This document shows, piece by piece, positions 1 to 10,989 of a DNA stretch of 64,000 nt. The notes under the pieces were generated by a model that had not been told where the DNA came from, searched no databases, and saw only the letters and a program-made list of their open reading frames with translations. Both the position numbers and the translations under genes were made by a program. Source of the DNA: Solen grandis (lineage: Eukaryota; Mollusca; Bivalvia; Adapedonta; Solenidae). Within the stretch, counting starts at the first letter, position 1. Every line of letters begins with the position of its first letter. The stretch lies in NCBI GenBank assembly GCA_021229015.1, contig CM037782.1, positions 64,604,108 to 64,668,107 on the forward strand, read 5' to 3'.

Positions 1-910
1 CTGCAACGCCAACGCCGACGCCGACGCCAGGGTGACTACAATAGCTCTCATATTCTTCGAATAGTCGAGCTAAAAATCAATTTTGAGATTAAAGCAGCTA
101 GATTTACTTGGGGTAACATAATTTTCCTTTTTTCTGCCATAACTCAACTGATTTAACCCTTATCTTCAAAATCTTAATGTCATTTGAAAGATCCTTTAAA
201 GGACTACAAATTACACCCATAGTACTTTGATAGAAAATTCATTGACAAAGAAGGAAAATTAAGACTATCCATGAGAATTTTCTAAAACTTTGCATGAATC
301 ACTGCTTTGTGCAGGTATGCCTTTAAGGCCATGACATTTATGATTTTCCGGAAACAGAAGTGACAGTCCTCCAGAATGGTCAGTTGTACAGATGGACCAA
401 TTCTGCGCCTTTAGTGTAAAGGCCTGTAGAGCTTAAAACCGTCTCATTTTGCCTAAAATTTAGTTAATGTCATGCTGTCAATTAAATTACGACAAACATT
501 ACAACAACCATCACAATGTATAAAATAAAAGTCAGTGTGTATTTGTGGTCAAGATTTCATGATCCTGTAAGATTCAAAACACCTTGGTTCGAAACATTTA
601 TCTGCATTTTGTCCGGACAAACAAATGACCTTTGACCTCAAAGTGTGACCTTGACCTAAGAGTTGCTGACCTAACTCTTGCATGCAGCACTCCGCCTCAT
701 TGATGTTAACATAACTGTCAAGTTATTTGAACATCCAGTGATCCATGTCTGAACAATCAAATTCAGCTCTGTGACCTTTGACCTTGACATCTGAGCTTGG
801 AACTTAATTCTTGCGCATGACACTTCAGCTCATTGAGATACATATTACTGCCAAGTTATTAGGAAATCCTACTAACCATGTCTAAGTTACAGCCCCGACA
901 ATGAAATCGG
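1..910 (+). repeat. dispersed element with two ~140-bp tandem units
   Basis: The stretch opens with a CGACGCC-rich tract. The segment at about 90-245 is homologous, in opposite orientation, to 31290-31480: both carry TTGGGGTAACA, CTGCCATAACTCAA and CATTTGAAA in the same order. From about 622 to 900 there are two diverged units of roughly 140 bp, each with TGACCTTTGACCT followed by a CTCATTGA segment. This tandem core plus GC-rich short motif recurs throughout the window. The left end may lie outside the window. No transposase frame is visible. Confidence 0.55.
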
Positions 911-1485
911 GATGACCTGATGAACCATAACCCTTTCCCTCATATAGACTCATTTTGACGCACTCAATAGTTACCACATAAAGCCTGATCTGCAGAAAAC
1001 CACAGTTAAACCTTACCAAATTTAATTACAAAATCCTCATTTCCAGACCACTGAGGAGCAGCGAACAGCATAAAATCTGGTTTTATGTTGTTCGCATAGG
1101 TCTTTTCATGGTGTCCTCTATGAGGGAAAGGGATAATGTTCATACACCGTGAGGACATTGTGATGACTATGTCAAGCTCCCCAAGCGGGCTCGACAACAA
1201 TTATGTGAGAAGCTGGTTTATTTGTTTAGAAGTTATGGTCAGGGCTAAAGTTTTTCACTGCATACATTTAAAAAAAAAAAGGAGATAAATTTGTCAAAAT
1301 GGACTTAAGAGTTATGACCCTTTACGGAAATATACCCCTTGTTATAGTGAACAAGTACCGTATATGTGAAGTTTGATGACAGCAGCTTTAATAGTTGAGA
1401 AGTTATGGCCAAGGTTAAAGTTTTTTCTGACGACAACGCCAATGACACCGAAATCAGATTGATGACCTCAACTTTTTTTTCTCAA

Positions 1486-1508
1486 GGGGGGGGGGGGGGG
1501 GGGGGGGG
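1486..1508. repeat. homopolymer G run (23 nt)
   Basis: An uninterrupted run of G follows CTCAA. Upstream (about 1200-1450) are degenerate units containing GAGAAGTTATGG and CGACAACGCC, resembling tails of the tandem-core family. Run length is error-prone in assemblies. Confidence 0.9.
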
Positions 1509-2212
1509 TAGCTTTGCTTATTGTTAAAATTTTATTTTGCTGGCTCTTCAAGTAACTATTTTAAAATGAACTTCATTCCCCATAAAGAGGGCTGTCCTAC
1601 AAGGTAAAAGTCTATCACTGACCCTCTTTTGATGCATTACAAAAATCATAATGGTACACTTCAATGTAACAACTTTGGGAGCTCCACATTACATGAACAT
1701 AAAGTTTTTCCCTTTCAAATGATTTCCATGGTGAGGAAAAAAGGAATTTATATCTGTAACAGGGACCTTGCTAAGGTTCCAAGTCAGAGAGAAACCTATA
1801 TAATACAAAAGCTGTCATAAAATTATAATTTCAATTTTGTTATGTCATTAAAATGAAAAGATGTCAATAAACTGAGTATGTAAAACTCGCGCGTATGTTT
1901 TGTTGTGTGCCTGATAGAGAGGGAGATAGATCATCAAAAATATGTTTATAAGTACATGTAACAAATGTGTCATAAACTCCTCCATTAAAACTGTATGTAC
2001 CTCATAGATATTCATTTACATTTTTTTTTTTACTTTATGAGTATTCATTTATCTAACTTAAAATGGTCTATGAAAAGATATTTTTTAGAATATGATTTAC
2101 ATTGTTGTATGCACATGAACAAACAGAAGATACCTGCTCTGTTTACCTATGCATCTGAGGCAAAAATTAAAGATGTTGCATCACAATAGTAACAAGGGTC
2201 AGGACTGCCACA
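1509..2212. other. unassigned AT-rich stretch with a short open frame
   Basis: No repeat unit was recognised. A 62-codon plus-strand frame starts with ATG at 1632 and ends at 1820, and an AATAAA hexamer lies at 1866-1871, which would suit a 3' gene end. Frames of this length are expected by chance here and no acceptor is convincing, so I do not call a gene. Confidence 0.3.
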
Positions 2213-3453
2213 AAATACGCCCATCATAGTATGGGGACTCTCAGAAATAGCTCAGAGAAACAAGCTACTGTCCATAAATAAGCAAAATAATTCCAAAATC
2301 CCATTAGTTAATGAATGTTAATCATAAAAAAAAAACTGTTGATACATTTCCATTAATCAACTGCAAGATCTGACAACACCTCATAGGGTCTATTTAGGAC
2401 TAGGGACAAGCAAATTTTCAAGTATGTTGTGTACATCAAGGGCCATAACTTCAAAGTCATTCAAATGATAATGCTGGATATCGAACTCAGCCAAGAAATT
2501 ATGGCAATGCACATGTGTGGAAAGTTTGAAGAAGATTGGGCAAACAATATTGAAGTTAGAGCCCGGACAATCACAATATCAAGTATTTTGTGTACATCAA
2601 GGGCCATAACTTCTAAGTCATTCACGTGATAATGCTGAATATCGAACTCATCCGCGATTTTATGGCCATGCACATGTGTGGAAAGTTTGAAAAGGATTGG
2701 TCTAACGGTATTGAAGTTAGAGCCCAGACAATCACAATTTCAAGTATTTTGTGTACGTCAAGGGCCATAACTTCTAAGTCATTCACGCGATAATGCTGGA
2801 TATTGAACTCATCCGCGATATTATGGCCATGCACATGTGTGAAAACTTTGAAAAGAAATGGGCAAACTGTATTGAAGTTAGAGCCCGGACAATCACAATT
2901 TCAAGTATTTTGTGTACGTCAAGGGCCATAACTTTTAAGTCTATCACGCGATAATGCTGGATATCAAACTCATCCGTGATATTATGGCCATGCACATGTG
3001 TGAAAAGTTTGAAAAGGATTGGGCTAACGGTATTGAAATTAGAGCCTGGACAATCACAATTTCAAGTATTTTGTGTACGTCAAGGGCCATAGTTTTTAAG
3101 TCTTTCACGCGATAATGCTGGATATCGAACTCATCCGCGATATTATGGCCATGCACATGTGTGAAAAGTTTGAAAAGGATTGGACTAACGGTATTGAAGT
3201 TAGAGCCCGGACAATCACAATTTCAAGTATTTTGTGTACGTCAAGGGCCATAACTTCTAAGTCATTCACGCGATAATGCTGGATATCGAACTCATCCGAG
3301 ATATTATGGCCATGCACATGTGTGGAAAGTTTGAAAAGGATTGGGCAAACGGTATTGAAGTTAGAGCCCGGACAACAAATGTTCCACGCCCGCCCGCCCG
3401 CCCGCCCGCCGTGAGTGTTCACATAATATGCCCCATCTTAAGATGGGCGTATA
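2213..3453 (+). mobile_element. Helitron/HINE-like non-autonomous element
   Basis: Three parts occur in order. First, a left subterminal hairpin at 2218-2236 (CGCCCATCATAGTATGGGG). Second, six tandem units of 161 bp at about 2419-3385. Third, a four-fold CCCG/CCCGC tract near 3390 followed by a right hairpin at 3430-3448 (GCCCCATCTTAAGATGGGC). The right end read on the minus strand matches the left end at most positions, giving subterminal inverted repeats. Tandem core, short-motif tract and 3' hairpin are the known layout of bivalve pearl-type elements and of HINEs. No Rep/helicase frame is present, so it would be non-autonomous. The exact ends and an A|T target junction were not resolved. 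Confidence 0.6.
2419..3385 (+). repeat. 161-bp tandem array, six copies
   Basis: Units begin with CAAGTATTTTGTGTAC and recur every 161 bp (about 2419, 2580, 2741, 2902, 3063, 3224). Shared landmarks are GGGCCATAACTT, ATAATGCTGGATAT, GGCCATGCACATGTGTG and GAGCCCGGACAATCAC. Because the spacing is regular, minus-strand open frames of 70 codons recur with the same period; these are artefacts of the array. Confidence 0.9.
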
Positions 3454-3820
3454 AAAATGGTATGTAAACAATGCCTTGAAAGTAACCAGTCTTTGATCAT
3501 GAATACATACCACAACATACAACAAGAAATTATTTCATAAAACAAAACAAATTCACCAATTTGTCCAGCACAGTTTGCTTCACTATACATCCTCTTTGAA
3601 TCTGTTGCTCAAGGATTTATAATATGAATATAGTGTCACAGTACAATTCACTGCTCATTCTTAGAGTATACCAGGGGTCTTGTGTTTGACTCCCATGGCT
3701 GCTGAACATTTTTTCCCAAAAAACATTTAGCATCAAACATATTGCTATTGGACTATGACATAGGCCTATGTTATGCTGCTTTAAAGTAATTATGTAACTC
3801 TTGGAATTCAGAGTTTCCAA
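3454..3820 (+). other. intergenic stretch with one degenerate tRNA-like unit
   Basis: Mostly unremarkable AT-rich DNA. At about 3650-3705 the sequence TCTTGTGTTTGACTCCC followed by GCTGCTGAACATTTTTT resembles the B-box end of the tRNA-like units found at 4.5-5.9 kb, so this is probably an outlying member of that family. Confidence 0.35.
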
Positions 3821-4036
3821 TGCACCTATCAATATTTTGCCCCAGGGTTTGTGGGGAGGGGGCATACATGGGACTTTTGACAGAAGAATGTTCTCAACAG
3901 GCCGGAATCCTGTGCAAACTGCAAAGCATATCCATTTGACAAATTTCTATTGCTCTTTGGTGATGAAAGAAAAAAAGTCAAGTTCCCCTGTCAGGTTAGC
4001 CTATACCCCTCCTGGGGCAAAATATTGATAGGTGCA
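3821..4036. mobile_element. 216-bp MITE with 26-bp inverted ends
   Basis: The left arm 3821-3846 begins TGCACCTATCAATATTTTGC. The right arm 4011-4036 is its perfect reverse complement, ending ATATTGATAGGTGCA. The interior has no coding content. No clear target-site duplication flanks it (CCAA on the left, CTAA on the right), so the superfamily is not assignable from ends alone. Confidence 0.75.
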
Positions 4037-4489
4037 CTAAGACAGACCTTAAAAATATTAAACATTTGCAAGCAGTCTGGACAGGTATTAATTAACAGTA
4101 TTATATCATTCCATATAACTTACAAAAGCACTTTTTAAACATTTTTTTTTCAAAGATCTGCTGTCTGTTGGAACTTTTTCTAGTGCACAAGGTCTTTATG
4201 GGCACAAAACATTTAGATTTCCCCTTAGAATGCTTGGGGTGCACATGTACAATACTCTCTGAATTTACAAATCCATCAATCAGTCTATAAAAGTTCTTTT
4301 TAACAAATACAGTGTATGTGAAGTCAAAAGTTAATATGTCATTAAAGTAATCTCAATCAGGGAAATTTCATCATGTCTGAAATTCATATTGTCAACATCA
4401 CATGATACAAACATGTCTGTGATGTCATGCCATTAGATAAGTGGCATGATATTGGTGAAATGTCTTATGTATACTGAGCAATAAAGAAG

Positions 4490-5860
4490 AGAAACCGGCT
4501 GCAGTGGCCAAGTGGTTAGAGTATTTCTCTCAAATATATCACCCTTGGGTTTGTCAAGAACATAGTAATTTGTGCTGTTCTATGAATTCTGGCCTGAGGA
4601 AAATCAAAATATGCAAAGGCATATATAAAGGCCTAAATATTTAAGTACTGGTAACCATTATTAGAAAGAGATTTGTGTGAACAGTCTGTTAGCTCAACCC
4701 CTTATAAGCCAGGGATCTTGGGTTCAAATCCTGCTCTGGTACACTATATAAATATCATACCCCTGGAGAGTGATAGCACATACTGTCTATCTGAGATTGG
4801 TAATGTCCACTGAGGTGTTACCTGGAACATGCACGGATTCAGCAATTTGTCTCATTGTGTGTGTGTGTGTGGGGGGGGGGGGGTTATACAGCAATAATTA
4901 CCATGTCCAATGGGGTCATGTCCCTTATTCTTTTATGCATAATAGCTAATTCTCAGGAGGGGTCTGTCTGGACCCCCAGTCCCCCTCCCCCCTGCCCTCT
5001 AGATCGACGCATGTGGAAAACCAGCATTCTATTTTCCATGCAATCATGTCGAATTGGATATTATTAATGTCCGCATTGTCCTGTGAATTCAGGGAGAAAC
5101 TATAGCCCACTCATATAAGTAACTCTTTGTCATGGTACAAATAACTCATAATAGGAGAAAACTATGCATAAGTGGCTGGGTAGCTCTGTTGGTAAAGCAT
5201 TCCTGATATCCAAAGGTCCTGGGTTCATGTCTTGGTCAGACTGCACATTTTTCTTAACTTGTGAAATATGAAGCCCAACATCACTGGGCTGCATGTGATC
5301 AGAGATCATATTCATCATGTTCAGTTTGGCAGGGAGTATGACATGGTACCCAATAACTCACAACAGAGAAGAAATCATTACACTGTGTGTAAACGATCAG
5401 GTAGTTCAGTCAGTACAGGTAATTACCTTTTAAGGGTAAGGCCCCGTGTTCAGTTCCCAGGTAGGAGGTACATTTTTCTCACCATAACATTTATCTATGG
5501 TAGATTTCTGTATGTGGTCCTGTAGCTTACTCATCCCTTTGATCAAGGATCTCAGATTCAAATCCTGGTGTGGTCTGTTACATCTCATTTGAATCATTAG
5601 CAATAACTCACAATAAAAGAGAATCATGTCTATGAGGCCAGGAAGCTCATCTGATAGGGTCGCCTGGGAAAGGTCCCAGCTGTGAGGTTCTCTGGATCCA
5701 TTTGGAAATTCAAGGACAACTTCCAGTTTGGTGGGGAAGTATGTCACGGTACCAATAACTCACAATAGATGAGAATCATGTGTAAGATGCCACCACTGGT
5801 AGCTCAGTTGGTAAGTGAAGGCTCCGTGTTTGAGTCTCAGCCAGGCTGCACTTTTTTCAC
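4490..5860 (+). repeat. tandem run of degenerate tRNA-like (SINE-head) units
   Basis: At least seven same-orientation blocks resemble pol III type 2 promoters. They lie near 4500, 4690, 5175, 5395, 5515, 5640 and 5795. A-box-like words include TGGCCAAGTGG, TAGCTCTGTTGG and TAGCTCAGTTGG. B-box-like words include GGGTTCAAATCC, GGGTTCATGTC, GTGTTCAGTTCCC and GTGTTTGAGTCTC. Several units are followed by CTGCAC plus T-rich sequence, and separated by a linker with AATAACTCACAA at about 5140, 5350, 5602 and 5754. No block folds into a plausible tRNA. Expansion of a tRNA-derived SINE into a local array is the likely origin. Confidence 0.55.
4855..4883. repeat. (TG)n followed by G13
   Basis: A dinucleotide TG tract runs directly into a 13-nt G homopolymer. 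Confidence 0.9.
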
Positions 5861-5869
5861 CTTGTGACA

Positions 5870-6290
5870 AGTAGGTTTCATTCTTGACAAACTCTAGTAA
5901 ACAATCAGCAAAAAGAAATCTATAGATAAGAAATGGACTCAAAAGCATGAGAGTCATCTTAATCGGAATTTGGTAACACTTGTAGACTATAATATGGAGA
6001 GTAAGATAAATAAGTAGATGTAGATCTAGACAACTAAATTACAAAAGAAACAATAACATTACTGTTTTGAATCTAACAAACAATAACTGATGTATTTATG
6101 GATAAATTCCGCAAATGGTCTTGCAGAGAGGAAGAGAGAAACAAGACTGAATTTCAAGAGATAGATAGAAAGAAAGAAAGAAAAAAAAGGTGCGAATATT
6201 TTCATAAAAAAACAGGGAGAGAGAGAGAGAGAGATGCATTAAGTAACGTTTTCCATGTGAAAAATAACATCACTTAAAGATCTATTGAGA
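5870..6290. other. low-complexity purine-rich stretch
   Basis: Contains GAAA repeats at about 6168-6185 and a (GA)n tract at 6216-6234. No gene or larger repeat is seen. Confidence 0.6.
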
Positions 6291-6850
6291 AAAAAAATCG
6301 ATTGTTTTTCTCCGATCGGAGAAAAGCGATCGGGGAAAAACAATCGATTTTCCTACTTTATATATATATATATACATTATTTTATATGCAACAAAACAGA
6401 GAAAGTGGGGAGAGAGAAGAGGAGAGGCAGTGAGATACATTAAAATGTAAAAATAGGTTACTGTTTAAGTCAAAAATAAGAAAATGTTTAGTTATTTTCC
6501 GTTAAAAACAGTATGTTACTTCAGTATCGGTAGACGCTCTACCTCTGTTTTTGTTTTTACCCCGATTACACTATAATTAATCACACGAATAAATTCACGT
6601 ATATAACGTCATCATCGTCATCTAAATCAATAATTATTTTGCATTCTAAGTTCAGGTGATAACAATAAACAACCACCCAATGTTTCTGAAAAATAAAGAA
6701 GGCATCGAGAAAAAACGATCGTTTTTCTCCGGTCGGACTGTTGAAATTCGATCGGAAATTTCCGACAACGGACAGGTACCGATCAATCTTTTCGTTGTCG
6801 GAGCGAATTCCGATCGGAGATGTTGATTTTTAAATCGCTGTATCTTTTTT
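6290..6850. repeat. paired CGATCG palindrome patches
   Basis: At 6290-6352 an inverted repeat brings AATCGATTGTTTTTCTCCG opposite GGGGAAAAACAATCGATT, with the palindrome CTCCGATCGGAG inside it. At about 6705-6850 the same words return (GATCGTTTTTCTCC, TTCGATCGGAA, TTCCGATCGGAG) with a further inverted pair, CCGACAACGGA and CGTTGTCGG. The 350-bp spacer is AT-rich, with a (TA)n at 6360-6374. It could be the two ends of a small fold-back element. Confidence 0.6.
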
Positions 6851-7131
6851 ATTTATGGATGGATTTTCTTGAAGATACTATTTTTGGAAACTGGAAACTA
6901 TGTTCTTTCAGAATATATATGGGTTAATAGTGTATAGGCATTAGTGTCGCTTAAAGTTTATGGAAAAAACCGACGTTCCATAAATTCACCGACGCGGGTT
7001 CTTGGATACTTGGTTAAAGTTTCGCTTGGTTAAAGTGTTATTATGCTTATGTCTCAGTAACTAGCCATTGGATTGATTTTAGACTTCATAAAGCTATGAA
7101 GGGGTATTAGACTATCAAGATATATCATGTA

Positions 7132-7690
7132 GGTATGAATAGCGAAATGGACTCCATTTAGTGAAATGAACCGAGAATAGCGAAATGGAGTTTTTATTTT
7201 ACTACTACGCAATTTTTTTTTTGCGAAATATTTAGTGATTAAGTTAATAATTGGTAAGATTATATCAAAAGCTTTAAGTTAGGTAAAAAAATATATATTG
7301 GATATTGTAATACAGATTTACCCATTCCAATGAAACCGAGTCCATTTCGCAGTATATATACACGTAATCGATAAAGCTCCGGAATGGAGATACTAATCTA
7401 TAATTGGGTATATTTCACTAATTTTATTCATTTATGTAATGAAAATTATACTCTAGTTCATTAAATAATTTATTTTTGTTCATATTATGCAATATTTAAA
7501 CGGTAAATGGTATTGATGAGTCTAGCCCACCATGACTGATGAAATGGACCGAGAATAGCGAAATGGAGTTTTTACTTTTACACTTCGGCATTGTATAGCT
7601 GTGATTTTACTATAAATGTATGATTATATCAATACTTTAACGTTAAAACAGAGAACATTTTATATTTGTGATATTTATTACATAGAAGAC
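7132..7690 (+). repeat. left inverted arm of the 7.1-11.5 kb element
   Basis: Contains two copies of the GACCGAGAATAGCGAAATGG block, about 380 bp apart (near 7169 and 7545). A third eroded copy occurs just inside the arm near 7738, so the arm itself has internal duplication. Confidence 0.7.
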
Positions 7691-7819
7691 AGCATATCCA
7701 TGAAATGAAGTCCATTTGCAGTTCACCGAAGACTGATGAAATGGACGAGAATGCGAATGGAGTGTTACCAGTTTTACTTTACTTTCGGAAAAATATCTAT
7801 GGTAATGCTGTGATTTACT

Positions 7820-8335
7820 TAGAAAGTAGCTACTAGTAGCTGGTAAGTTGTGAGTAGCTGTTACTCGGGAGAAAAGATAGCTACTAGTAGCTGGTAAGTT
7901 GGCTGCTAGTAGCTGGTTACTTCTCGGGAGAAAAGATAGCTACTAGTAGCTGGTAAGTTGGCTGCTAGTAGTGGTTACTTCGGGAGAAAAGATAGCTACT
8001 AGTAGCTGGTAAGTTGGCTGCTAGTAGCTGGTTACTTCGTGGGAGATAAGATAGCTACTAGTAGCTGGTAAGTTGGCTGCTAGTAGCCGCTACGAGTTAC
8101 TTCGTTGGTGAAGAACAAGCTACTAGTAGCTGGTAATGGTGCTAGTAGCTGGTTACTTCGGGAGAAAAGATAGCTACTAGTAGTGTAAGTTGGCTGTAGC
8201 TAGTAGCTACAGTGCTGTAAGTTGGGGACTAGTAGCTGTTACTTCGGAGAAAAGTAGCTACTAGTAGCTGTAAGTTGGCTGCTGTAGCAGTACTAGTAAC
8301 TGTTTAAGGCAGCTACTAGTAGCCAGCTAAAAGAG
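7820..8335 (+). repeat. CTACTAGTAGCT tandem array, ~58-bp period
   Basis: About nine imperfect copies of a unit containing AGCTACTAGTAGCTGGTAAG, TTGGCTGCTAGTAGC and TTACTTCGGGAGAAAAGAT. The core CTACTAGTAG is its own reverse complement, so the array can form many alternative hairpins. Copies become irregular at the right end. It lies inside the 4.4-kb inverted-arm element. Confidence 0.85.
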
Positions 8336-8511
8336 AATTTTATTTATATTTTTCGAAAATAAAATCATTAAGTGAATGAAAATGAAATTTAACTATGCAC
8401 ATATTCACGACTCTGATAGATTTAAAGTCCAAAAACTAACAAAGTTCACGTGAACTGTATCTATCGTAATCAAATTTCATTTATATATTTGTCGAAGTTC
8501 ATCAGAATTTA

Positions 8512-8885
8512 TATCAAACTTCATTTAATATCTGCAAATAGCTCACCAACTACCGGTAACTTTAGATTAGACTTGCAATAACTTTTTCAATGTTTTCGCC
8601 GGAAAAAACAACAACAAGTAGCTGGGTGTTTATTTTTTATAAATTCATAAACTATGGATATATTCATAATTGCCATGGTATTTCCCACCAGAAAATACCA
8701 AACTTCATTTAATGTCTCCAAAGAGCTCACCAGCTACCGATACATTTTTCTATCACTATTTTTCTCAATGTTTTCGCAGAAAAATCAAGTAGCTGGGCAT
8801 AATTTTTTCATAGATTCATAAACTACGGATATATTCATAATATTCATAATTGTCATGGTATTCCCAAACAGAAAAAAAAACTTCA
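8512..8885 (+). repeat. two ~185-bp direct units plus partial third
   Basis: Units begin near 8516 and 8698 with CAAACTTCATTTAAT. They share AGCTCACCA, CAATGTTTTCGC, AAGTAGCTGGG, ATTCATAAACTA and GGATATATTCATAAT. A third start appears near 8878. This is interior sequence of the 4.4-kb element. Confidence 0.8.
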
Positions 8886-9109
8886 TTTAGTTCGGCAGTT
8901 ACCGGTAGATAGATAGGAAGATTGATGTACAGATATAGAGATAGACAAATGGATAATCATATAAACATATAACACATAGCAAAGACTTACAATAACAAAG
9001 AAACTGAAAATATTTTCTTGCACTAAAAAAAATTCTTATGTAAGAAAGCAACTTTTACTCAGTGATTTTTCCGTGTATTTTAGACAGTTTGAAAAATTCG
9101 GTGACCTGC

Positions 9110-9540
9110 ATGTTGATCGATAGACAGACTGTGAGACAGACATACAGTTACAGGGAGAAATAGTTGAAATCAGATTAGCATCCGACACGTGCCCTGATTC
9201 ATCTTTATTATCTATCATCCGGCACGTGTACGTATGGCCGCGGACGAAATGGACATACGGTAACTGACTAATCAAACTAACCTTTTCTTAAAGAAAAATC
9301 AAACATCAAAGAATTTTAGACATCATAAAAATTATACCACAGACAAATAGACAGACTGTCAGACAGACATACATTACCTTGTTTTACCTTGTAATATTGG
9401 GTGAATAAAGTAGTTTGTCTGTCTGTTACAGACACGTGCACAGATTTGACTTCATTATCTTTAATCCGTTTCTTATTATCCGGCACGTGCCCCGTCTATT
9501 GTTTATTGGGAATGACACCGTGGTATTATGGCCGCGGGGG
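9110..9540 (+). repeat. diverged direct duplication carrying four CACGTG palindromes
   Basis: The first copy (about 9110-9250) and the second (about 9345-9540) share AGACAGACTGT, GACACGTGC, TTATC followed by GGCACGTG, and ATGGCCGCGG, in the same order. CACGTG occurs at 9186-9191, 9223-9228, 9433-9438 and 9484-9489. CACGTG is the E-box bound by bHLH proteins, but the spacing simply follows the duplication, so a regulatory role is only possible. Confidence 0.7.
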
Positions 9541-9726
9541 GCAATTCACTATGGGAGTCACGTCAGGTTGGGACCCTGATTACATTTACACCTTTTACGT
9601 TACCGCTGTTGTGTGTAAGTCATACAAATTCATACATACACTGGATTATATATATCTTTTTATTTTTATTTATTTTTTTCTTTCTGATTTTTAAGTGTGT
9701 GTGGATGTGTGTAGAATAATTATAAA

Positions 9727-9800
9727 CCTTTACAAGACTAATTTTGATGCAAACCATCAAAGACGCCGCGCATGTTCTTGAAGCACGACAAAAATAAAGC
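9727..9800 (+). repeat. dispersed repeat fragment, second copy at 60118
   Basis: The run from ACTAATTTTGATG through AAAGACGCC and GCATG matches 60118-60190 in the same orientation with moderate divergence. No unit ends were resolved. Confidence 0.5.
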
Positions 9801-9937
9801 AAAGTCATACAGAAAAGGTCCAAAATCAACAAAAAACATATCAAATTATTCAGAAATATAGAACAAAAGAGTACAGAACATACTTAAATCATAGTAGACA
9901 CATTATTTGATGATGATTTGAGATGCCATAACTTAAC

Positions 9938-10151
9938 TAATGTAAAGTCATATATTTTTGTTGTCATAAATTTTCGTGGAATATGTGATTTAATCAATTT
10001 CGATGGTATACATATTCGTGGAACTATGTACTAGAAAACATGAGGTCTATGAAATAAACCGTTTTCGTGGGGATAAATATTCGTGGATAAAGTCATCCAT
10101 GAAATCAATGAAAATTAGTTCTCCACGAAAATTAATGATTTTACAGTAATT
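9938..10151. mobile_element. TTTTCGTGG MITE-like element
   Basis: The left end carries AATGTAAAGTCAT and AAATTTTCGTGG. The right end has CCACGAAAATTAATGATTTT then ACAG. The two ends are inverted relative to each other with a spacer-length difference. Internally CATATTCGTGGA and AATATTCGTGGA recur. A related end is seen near 27830-27930. Confidence 0.5.
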
Positions 10152-10989
10152 TATAGATCAGTGAAGATGCATTTTACAACAGGTAATTCCTTTTTTATAT
10201 AATTATTGGAATAGTTAGGGTCTGTAAGATGCATGAAATTTCAAGACAGTAAGCTACCAAGGCGGTATTAATGTCAATGTAAAAAGAAAATAATAATAAT
10301 AAAAACGTTATCAGCAAAAGCAGCAGCAACAACAAGGACAATGATGAAGAAACAATTCAGCACATATAAGTTTTTATTTGGTAAGGATTGCCTTGCAAGG
10401 TCAGTTAACCAAGTTTTAAAATCCATTGCCTATGAGTTTAAGGAGAAGTCAACAGATACACATTATATTTGTCCAGTTTCTGTATGATAACGATAGAAGA
10501 CTTGCATATTTTGATATTTTTTTCATCAGTTAATGCAAATAATTGATTCATAAAGTGTGTGTGTGTCTTTTTTTTAACACATATTACATGTTTTTATTTT
10601 ACGATAATAACAGTGGTTGCTCCTTGTTTTGATTATGCGGCACCATTGACAAAAAAACAAAACAAAAAACAAAAAAAGAAAAACTATTCCTTACTGACGC
10701 CGAGTCAATCATCAATATAAACCTTCAAAGGGAAAGCTTACGTCACATGTTTGTGTTACACTTGCGAAATAGGTATTTCATCATTTTCATCACATAATAT
10801 CATATTTGTCGAATTTTCTTTATAAATGTATATTGATTCAATTTTAATGTGACAGAAATAAATCTATGAAATAAAAAGTCCATTTCTTAATCCTCATTCC
10901 AATTTCTTAACATCGTGCAATGCGATATTGACTTCAATAAATATCATTAATGTAAAATTTTCTCCATCTTAAATATAATTATGGATAAA

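Noticed and set aside
327..419. Short plus-strand frame reading HDIYDFPETEVTVLQNGQLY
   Set aside because: Peptide looks natural, but it is only 30 codons, needs an acceptor at a weak AAG, and sits inside a dispersed repeat region at the window edge. Not enough to call.
2461..3422. Series of similar 70-105 codon minus-strand frames
   Set aside because: They recur every 161 bp with the tandem unit; no start or splice context, and they are a property of the array.
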